Positions 59,719 to 64,000 of a stretch of DNA of 64,000 bases are shown here, in pieces (positions within the stretch are counted from its first letter, which is position 1; every line of letters begins with the position of its first letter). The notes beneath the pieces were generated by a model. That model was not told the origin of the DNA and did not search any database. It saw nothing but the letters and a program-made list of their open reading frames with translations. The stretch spans positions 1,426,001-1,490,000 of the forward strand of contig NZ_MINI01000028.1 of assembly GCF_002906855.1 (NCBI RefSeq). The letters are read 5' to 3'. Position numbers and translations under genes: made by a program. This stretch comes from Pseudomonas putida (GTDB taxonomy: Bacteria > Pseudomonadota > Gammaproteobacteria > Pseudomonadales > Pseudomonadaceae).

Positions 59719-60321
59719 ATGAGCTTCAGCCCCCTGATCCGCCAACTGATCGACGCCCTGCGCACCCTCCCGGGCGTCGGCCAGAAAACCGCCCAGCGCA
59801 TGGCCCTGCAGCTGCTCGAGCGTGACCGCAGCGGCGGCCTGCGCCTGGCCCAGGCGTTGAGCCAGGCCATGGAAGGGGTAGGGCACTGCCGCCAGTGCCG
59901 GACCCTGACCGAGCAGGAGCTGTGCCCGCAGTGCAGCGACCCGCGCCGTGACGACACGCAGCTGTGCGTGGTGGAAGGGCCGATGGATGTGTATGCGGTG
60001 GAGCAGACTGGCTATCGCGGGCGTTACTTCGTGCTCAAGGGGCACCTGTCGCCGCTCGATGGCCTGGGGCCTGAGGCGATCGGAGTGCCGCAGTTGATGG
60101 CGCGGATCGAAGAGCAGGGCAGCTTTACCGAGGTGATCTTGGCGACCAACCCGACCGTGGAGGGTGAGGCGACGGCACATTACATCGCCCAGTTGCTGAA
60201 CGAGAAAGGGCTGGTGGCGTCGCGTATTGCCCATGGCGTGCCGTTGGGCGGGGAGTTGGAGCTGGTGGATGGCGGCACCCTGGCCCACGCTTTTGCCGGG
60301 CGCAAGCCAATCTCGCTTTGA
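59719..60321 (+). CDS. recR: Recombination protein RecR
   Basis: 200-residue DNA-repair protein acting with RecF and RecO. Helix-hairpin-helix [17 protein letters not shown], a zinc motif ([16 protein letters not shown]), the Toprim domain ([16 protein letters not shown]) and a C-terminal Walker B-like segment ([20 protein letters not shown]) are in family order. The start at 59719 matches the usual length; the longer frame adds 20 residues. Confidence 0.97.
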   Translation: MSFSPLIRQLIDALRTLPGVGQKTAQRMALQLLERDRSGGLRLAQALSQAMEGVGHCRQCRTLTEQELCPQCSDPRRDDTQLCVVEGPMDVYAVEQTGYRGRYFVLKGHLSPLDGLGPEAIGVPQLMARIEEQGSFTEVILATNPTVEGEATAHYIAQLLNEKGLVASRIAHGVPLGGELELVDGGTLAHAFAGRKPISL

Positions 60322-60327
60322 GTCACA

Positions 60328-60346
60328 GGGGCCGCAAAGCGGCCCC
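60328..60346. terminator. Hairpin between convergent recR and apt
   Basis: GGGGCCGC (60328-60335) pairs with GCGGCCCC (60339-60346), loop AAA. Confidence 0.7.
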
Positions 60347-60356
60347 AATCAGAAAC

Positions 60357-60905
60357 TCAGTACTCGCTCAGGGAAAACTCGGTCAGGCAGAAGGTCGGCA
60401 CCCCGGCCGCCTGCAGCCGGCGCGAGCCATCCAGTTCCGGCAGATCGATGATCGCCGCCGCCTCGAATACCTGCGCCCCGGTGCGACGCACCAGGTTGGC
60501 GGCCGCCAGCAGGGTGCCACCGGTAGCAATCAGGTCATCGAAGATCAGCACCGAGTCGCCTTCGCACAGGCTGTCGGCATGCACTTCCAGGAACGCTTCG
60601 CCGTACTCGGTCTGGTAACCCTCGCTCAAGACGTCAGCCGGCAGCTTGCCCTGCTTGCGGAACAGGATCAGCGGCTTGTTCAGCTGGTGGGCGATGATCG
60701 AGCCGATCAGGAAGCCACGCGCATCCATGGCGCCGATGTGGCTGAACTCAGCCTCGACGTAACGCTCGATGAACTGGTCGGCCACGTAGCGCAGCCCGCG
60801 CGGCGACTGGAACAGCGGGGTGATGTCGCGGAAGATCACGCCGGGCTTGGGGAAGTCCACTACCGGGCGGATCAGGGCTTTGAGGTCGAAGGCGTCGCTG
60901 TGCAT
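60357..60905 (-). CDS. apt: Adenine phosphoribosyltransferase
   Basis: 182-residue purine-salvage enzyme making AMP from adenine and PRPP. The PRPP motif is [18 protein letters not shown]; other markers are [13 protein letters not shown] and [20 protein letters not shown]. The start at 60905 (MHSDAFD) gives the family length; AGGA lies 9 bases upstream. Confidence 0.97.
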
Positions 60906-60960
60906 TGTTGCGGGTATCCTGGGAAAACGAATGCCCAAGTATACCCGCTAAACGCCGGCC

Positions 60961-61695
60961 TCAGGCCTCGATTGCACCACCGGCCAGCGCGCACAGCTGG
61001 ATCGGGTCGAGGATGTGCACTTCCTTGCCTTCGGCGCGGATCAGGCCGTTCTGCTGGAAGCGGGTGAACACCCGCGACACGGTTTCTACCGCCAGGCCCA
61101 GGTAATTGCCGATCTCGTTGCGCGACATGCTCAGGCGGAACTGGTTGGCCGAGTAACCACGGGCGCGGAAGCGGGCGGACAGGTTGACCAGGAAGGTGGC
61201 GATGCGCTCGTCGGCGGTCTTCTTCGACAACAGCAGCATCATCTGCTGGTCGTCGCGAATTTCACGGCTCATCACCCGCATCAGCTGGCGGCGCAGCTGT
61301 GGCAGCTGAACGGAGAGCTCATCGAGGCGCTCGAAGGGGATTTCACAGACCGAGGTGGTTTCCTGGGCCTGGGCCGACACCGGGTAGGCCTCGGTGTCCA
61401 TGCCGGACAGGCCCACCAGCTCGCTGGGCAGGTGGAAGCCGGTGATCTGTTCTTCGCCGCTGTCGCTCAGGCTGAAGGTCTTGAGGGCGCCGGAACGTAC
61501 GGCATAAACCGAGCCGAAATTGTCACCCTGGCGGAACAGGAACTCGCCTTTTTTCAGCGGGCGCCCGCGTTTGACGATTTCATCCAGTGCATCCATGTCT
61601 TCCAGGTTGAGCGAAAGAGGCAGGCACAGGGGGGCCAGGCTGCAGTCCTTGCAATGGGCCTGGTTGTGGGCGCGCAGTTTGACTGGCTCGGACAT
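60961..61695 (-). CDS. anr: Anaerobic regulator Anr (FNR family)
   Basis: 244-residue CRP/FNR regulator with an oxygen-sensing [4Fe-4S] cluster. Cys15, Cys18 and Cys24 are in [13 protein letters not shown], and a fourth lies in [14 protein letters not shown]. The C-terminal recognition helix is [15 protein letters not shown]. The start at 61695 follows AAGGA. It lies downstream of hemN on the same strand; hemN carries a perfect FNR/Anr box. It controls low-oxygen respiration genes. Confidence 0.97.
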   Translation of the reverse strand: MSEPVKLRAHNQAHCKDCSLAPLCLPLSLNLEDMDALDEIVKRGRPLKKGEFLFRQGDNFGSVYAVRSGALKTFSLSDSGEEQITGFHLPSELVGLSGMDTEAYPVSAQAQETTSVCEIPFERLDELSVQLPQLRRQLMRVMSREIRDDQQMMLLLSKKTADERIATFLVNLSARFRARGYSANQFRLSMSRNEIGNYLGLAVETVSRVFTRFQQNGLIRAEGKEVHILDPIQLCALAGGAIEA

Positions 61696-61880
61696 TTGAA
61701 TCGATCCTTGTGGGAAAGCACACATAAGTCGTAAGGGTAACTCACGACGAGGGTGTAGGCCAGTCTGCGCTACTTTGAAGCGAACTGGCGAAACCCCGGC
61801 GGGAAAATGCCGGGAGTCCTTGTCAGCCCATAGTGTGCCAGCCCCAGGGGGCATGTCCATGTGGTCGATTGACTCCGTAA

Positions 61881-63263
61881 TCAGATTACCCGCGAGAAGC
61901 GCTGGCGGTTTTGCATCGCCAGGTAGGCATCGAACACCATGCACACCGAGCGCGCCAGCAGGCGCCCAGCAGGGAGGATGCGGATGCCCTTGTCGTCCAG
62001 GCTGATCAGGCCATCGCGCTGCATGGTCTGCAGTTCGGGCCAAAGATCGTTGAAATAGCCGCGAAAATCGACGGTGAAGGCCGCTTCGATCGGCTCGAAG
62101 TCCAGTTCGAAATGGCAGATCAGCTGCTGGATCACGGTCCGCCGCAGGCGGTCGTCGTGGTTGCAGACCAGCCCGCGCTGGGTCGCCAGCTGGGCGTTGG
62201 ACAGGCTGTCCTGGTAGGTGTTGAGGTCGCTGCTGTTCTGGCAGTACAGGTCGCCTATCTGGCTGATTGCCGATACCCCCAGGCCGATCAAGTCGCAATG
62301 GCCGTGGGTGGTATAGCCCTGGAAGTTACGCTGCAGGGTACCTTCTTCCTGGGCGATCGCCAGTTCGTCGTCGGGCAGGGCAAAGTGGTCCATGCCGATG
62401 TAGCGGTAGCCAGCGGCGGTTAGCTGTTCGATGGTGTTGTGCAGCATCTCGAGCTTCTCTGCCGGGGCCGGCAGGTCGTTGCTGTCGATGCGCCGCTGCG
62501 GCATGAAGCGCTCGGGCAGGTGGGCGTAGTTGAACACCGAGAGGCGATCGGGTTGCAGGCGGATCACTTCGTCGACGGTGCGGGCGAAGCCTTCCACGGT
62601 TTGTTTGGGCAAGCCGTAGATCAGGTCGAGGTTGATCGAGCGGAACTGCAGGGTGCGGGCTGCCTCGATCAGGGTGCGGGTCTGCTCCAGGCTCTGCAGG
62701 CGGTTGACCGCACGCTGCACGGCTGGGTCGAGGTCCTGCACGCCGAGGCTGACGCGGTTGAAGCCCAGTTCGCGGAGCAGGCCCATGGTCGACCAGTCGG
62801 CTTCGCGCGGGTCGATCTCGATGCCGTAGTCGCCGGAATCGTCATCCAGCAGGTTGAAGTGCTGGCGCAGGGTGGCCATCAGCTGGCGCAGTTCCACATG
62901 GCTGAGGAAGGTCGGTGTGCCGCCGCCGAAATGCAGCTGCTCAACGCGCTGTTTAGGGTCCAGGTGGCAGGCGATCAGCTGGATCTCCTGCTCCAGGCGC
63001 TGCAGGTAGGGCGCGGCGCGGCCACGGTCCTTGGTGATGACCTTGTTGCAGGCGCAGTAGTAGCAGATGTTGGCGCAGAACGGCACGTGCACGTACAGCG
63101 ACAGCGGGCGCACGGCCCGGCGGCTCTCGCGCAGGGCGTGGAGCAGGTCGAACGAACCTACCTCGCTGTGCAGTTGCACCGCGGTCGGGTAGGAGGTGTA
63201 GCGTGGGCCGGCGAGATCGTAGCGACGGATCAGGTCGGCATCCCAACGTAGGTCGGCGAGCAT
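61881..63263 (-). CDS. hemN: Oxygen-independent coproporphyrinogen III oxidase
   Basis: 460-residue radical-SAM enzyme of heme synthesis under low oxygen. The cluster motif is [10 protein letters not shown] (CxxxCxxC), following LYVHVPF. Other HemN markers are [16 protein letters not shown] and [20 protein letters not shown] (near the substrate end). It is transcribed from a promoter with an Anr box and followed by anr itself. Confidence 0.97.
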   Translation of the reverse strand: MLADLRWDADLIRRYDLAGPRYTSYPTAVQLHSEVGSFDLLHALRESRRAVRPLSLYVHVPFCANICYYCACNKVITKDRGRAAPYLQRLEQEIQLIACHLDPKQRVEQLHFGGGTPTFLSHVELRQLMATLRQHFNLLDDDSGDYGIEIDPREADWSTMGLLRELGFNRVSLGVQDLDPAVQRAVNRLQSLEQTRTLIEAARTLQFRSINLDLIYGLPKQTVEGFARTVDEVIRLQPDRLSVFNYAHLPERFMPQRRIDSNDLPAPAEKLEMLHNTIEQLTAAGYRYIGMDHFALPDDELAIAQEEGTLQRNFQGYTTHGHCDLIGLGVSAISQIGDLYCQNSSDLNTYQDSLSNAQLATQRGLVCNHDDRLRRTVIQQLICHFELDFEPIEAAFTVDFRGYFNDLWPELQTMQRDGLISLDDKGIRILPAGRLLARSVCMVFDAYLAMQNRQRFSRVI

Positions 63264-63325
63264 GTGGGCGGTCCCCGGATGATGCAGCAGTGTCCGGAGT
63301 CTATGGCTGTCTGTAGGAAACTGTG

Positions 63326-63339
63326 TTGATTTGTATCAA
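63326..63339. promoter_or_regulatory. Perfect Anr/FNR box upstream of hemN
   Basis: TTGAT-TTGT-ATCAA on the plus strand, the full consensus. It is centred about 69 bases upstream of the hemN ATG, and a CATAGA -10-like element on the minus strand at 63299-63304 gives a spacing close to class II activation. Confidence 0.88.
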
Positions 63340-63368
63340 GGCATACAGGGGCAGCAGAGCAGACCCCG

Positions 63369-64000
63369 TCAGTGGTCCATGAGCCAATGCTGGTGCGGGC
63401 CGGGCAAGGTCCAGATACCGAACAGGATCACCAGTACCCCGCCAGCCATGCGCACACTGCGCCGTCTCAACAAGGCGTTTACCCGCTCTGCCGCCAGCCC
63501 CGTGGCCAGCAGGATCGGCCAGGTACCCAACCCGAATGCCAGCATCAGCGCCGCGCTGTAGCCCGCATTGCCTTGGCTGGCCGCCCACAGCAAGGTGCTG
63601 TACACCAGGCCACATGGCAGCCAGCCCCACAGCGCCCCCAGCAGCAGTGCGCGGGGTACGCTGGACACTGGCATCAGGCGCGAGGCGGCCGGCTGGATAT
63701 GCCGCCACAGCCCTCGGCCCAGCGCTTCGATGCGGGTCAGCCCGCTCCACCAGCCGGCCAGGTACAAGCCCATGGCGATCAGCAGCAACGCAGCCACCAC
63801 GCGCAAGGCCATGGCCGCCGGGCTGCTGGCCAGGGCCCAGCCCGCCAGGCCCAGCAGCAGGCCAGCGCAGGCATAGCTGAGGATGCGCCCCAGGTTGTAG
63901 GCCATCAGCAGGCGCAGGCGCCTGCCGCGTTGCTCGGGGGGAATGGCCAGGGTCAGTGCGCCCATCAGGCCGCCGCACATGCCCAGGCAATGCCCGCCGC
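63369..64000 (-). CDS. SafE/TauE-type membrane protein (5' end outside window)
   Basis: Integral membrane protein of the sulfite exporter TauE/SafE-like (DsbD-related) group, found with cytochrome cbb3 oxidase maturation genes in pseudomonads. The frame is open to the window end, reading GGHCLGMCGGLMGAL, the conserved Cys-containing start region. Later motifs are LRLLMAYNLGRILSYACAGL and ALWGWLPCGLVYSTLLWAAS, a repeat with the second Cys. About six helices are visible. The conserved Cys pair suggests copper or redox handling; not shown. Confidence 0.88.
   Translation of the reverse strand, partial: GGHCLGMCGGLMGALTLAIPPEQRGRRLRLLMAYNLGRILSYACAGLLLGLAGWALASSPAAMALRVVAALLLIAMGLYLAGWWSGLTRIEALGRGLWRHIQPAASRLMPVSSVPRALLLGALWGWLPCGLVYSTLLWAASQGNAGYSAALMLAFGLGTWPILLATGLAAERVNALLRRRSVRMAGGVLVILFGIWTLPGPHQHWLMDH

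Noticed and set aside
61862..61885. FNR-like site TTGACTCCGTAATCAG before anr
   Set aside because: The half-site spacing is wrong and it overlaps the hemN end; it is not a consensus box.

Overview
The window looks like a chromosomal segment of a Pseudomonas putida-group bacterium. The evidence is high GC coding sequence, many copies of the putida-type REP palindrome (core TGTAGGAGCGGGCTTG), and a gene order that matches, from memory, the ccm to gcl to purine-catabolism to smc-ligA-dnaX to anr-hemN segment of P. putida. No CRISPR array, tRNA, rRNA, integrase or insertion sequence was found. The only structural RNA gene is the 4.5S SRP RNA.

Layout. 1-2600: end of the cytochrome c maturation operon (ccmG, ccmH, ccmI) and a lipoprotein. 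2.8-7.8 kb: single metabolic genes (2-hydroxyacid dehydrogenase, PhzF-like isomerase, GFA-type zinc protein, FKBP isomerase, histidine phosphatase, amino-acid oxidoreductase). 7.9-10.2 kb: an NCS1 permease plus a hydantoin-racemase-family enzyme. 10.6-16 kb: Lrp regulator with divergent DMT exporter, an rRNA-methyltransferase-like protein, sulfate-binding protein, a potassium channel and a urea transporter. 16.1-23.2 kb: glyoxylate carboligase operon gcl-hyi-glxR-ttuD-pyk, with a divergent GlcG/HbpS gene. 23.3-29.6 kb: a TetR (RutR-like) regulator, a low-GC pair encoding an opine-type dehydrogenase and an EamA exporter, a DUF808 protein and an LTA-synthase-type sulfatase. 29.7-47 kb: a purine catabolism locus. 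It holds two Tsx-like porins, urate permease, PuuD, ureidoglycolate lyase, OHCU decarboxylase, PuuE, HIU hydrolase, a purine permease, a GntR regulator, aquaporin, guanine deaminase and xdhABC. 47.2-55.2 kb: GntR, smc, zipA, ligA and ffs. 55.2-56.3 kb: a small accessory patch with two tiny membrane proteins and a structured RNA leader with a short ORF. 56.3-64 kb: a periplasmic binding protein, dnaX-ybaB-recR, apt, anr, hemN and a SafE/TauE-type membrane protein cut by the window end.

How the genes work together. Guanine and xanthine are converted to urate (GuaD, XdhABC), then through HIU and OHCU to allantoin (PuuD, HiuH, UraD), then to allantoate (PuuE). Ureidoglycolate lyase releases glyoxylate and urea. 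The gcl operon carries glyoxylate through tartronate semialdehyde and glycerate to 2-phosphoglycerate, and pyruvate kinase sits at the end of the same operon. A urea transporter is also present. No allantoicase gene is visible. A near-perfect palindrome, TTGTATACAA or TTGTGTACAA, recurs eight times in promoters of this network: the NCS1 permease region, gcl/glcG, puuE/hiuH, the purine permease and the GntR gene itself. This suggests one GntR-controlled regulon.

The most unusual items are the low-GC opine dehydrogenase/exporter pair, the racemase-family enzyme that lacks its first catalytic cysteine, the structured leader at 55973-56090, and the two tiny coiled-coil membrane proteins beside ffs.
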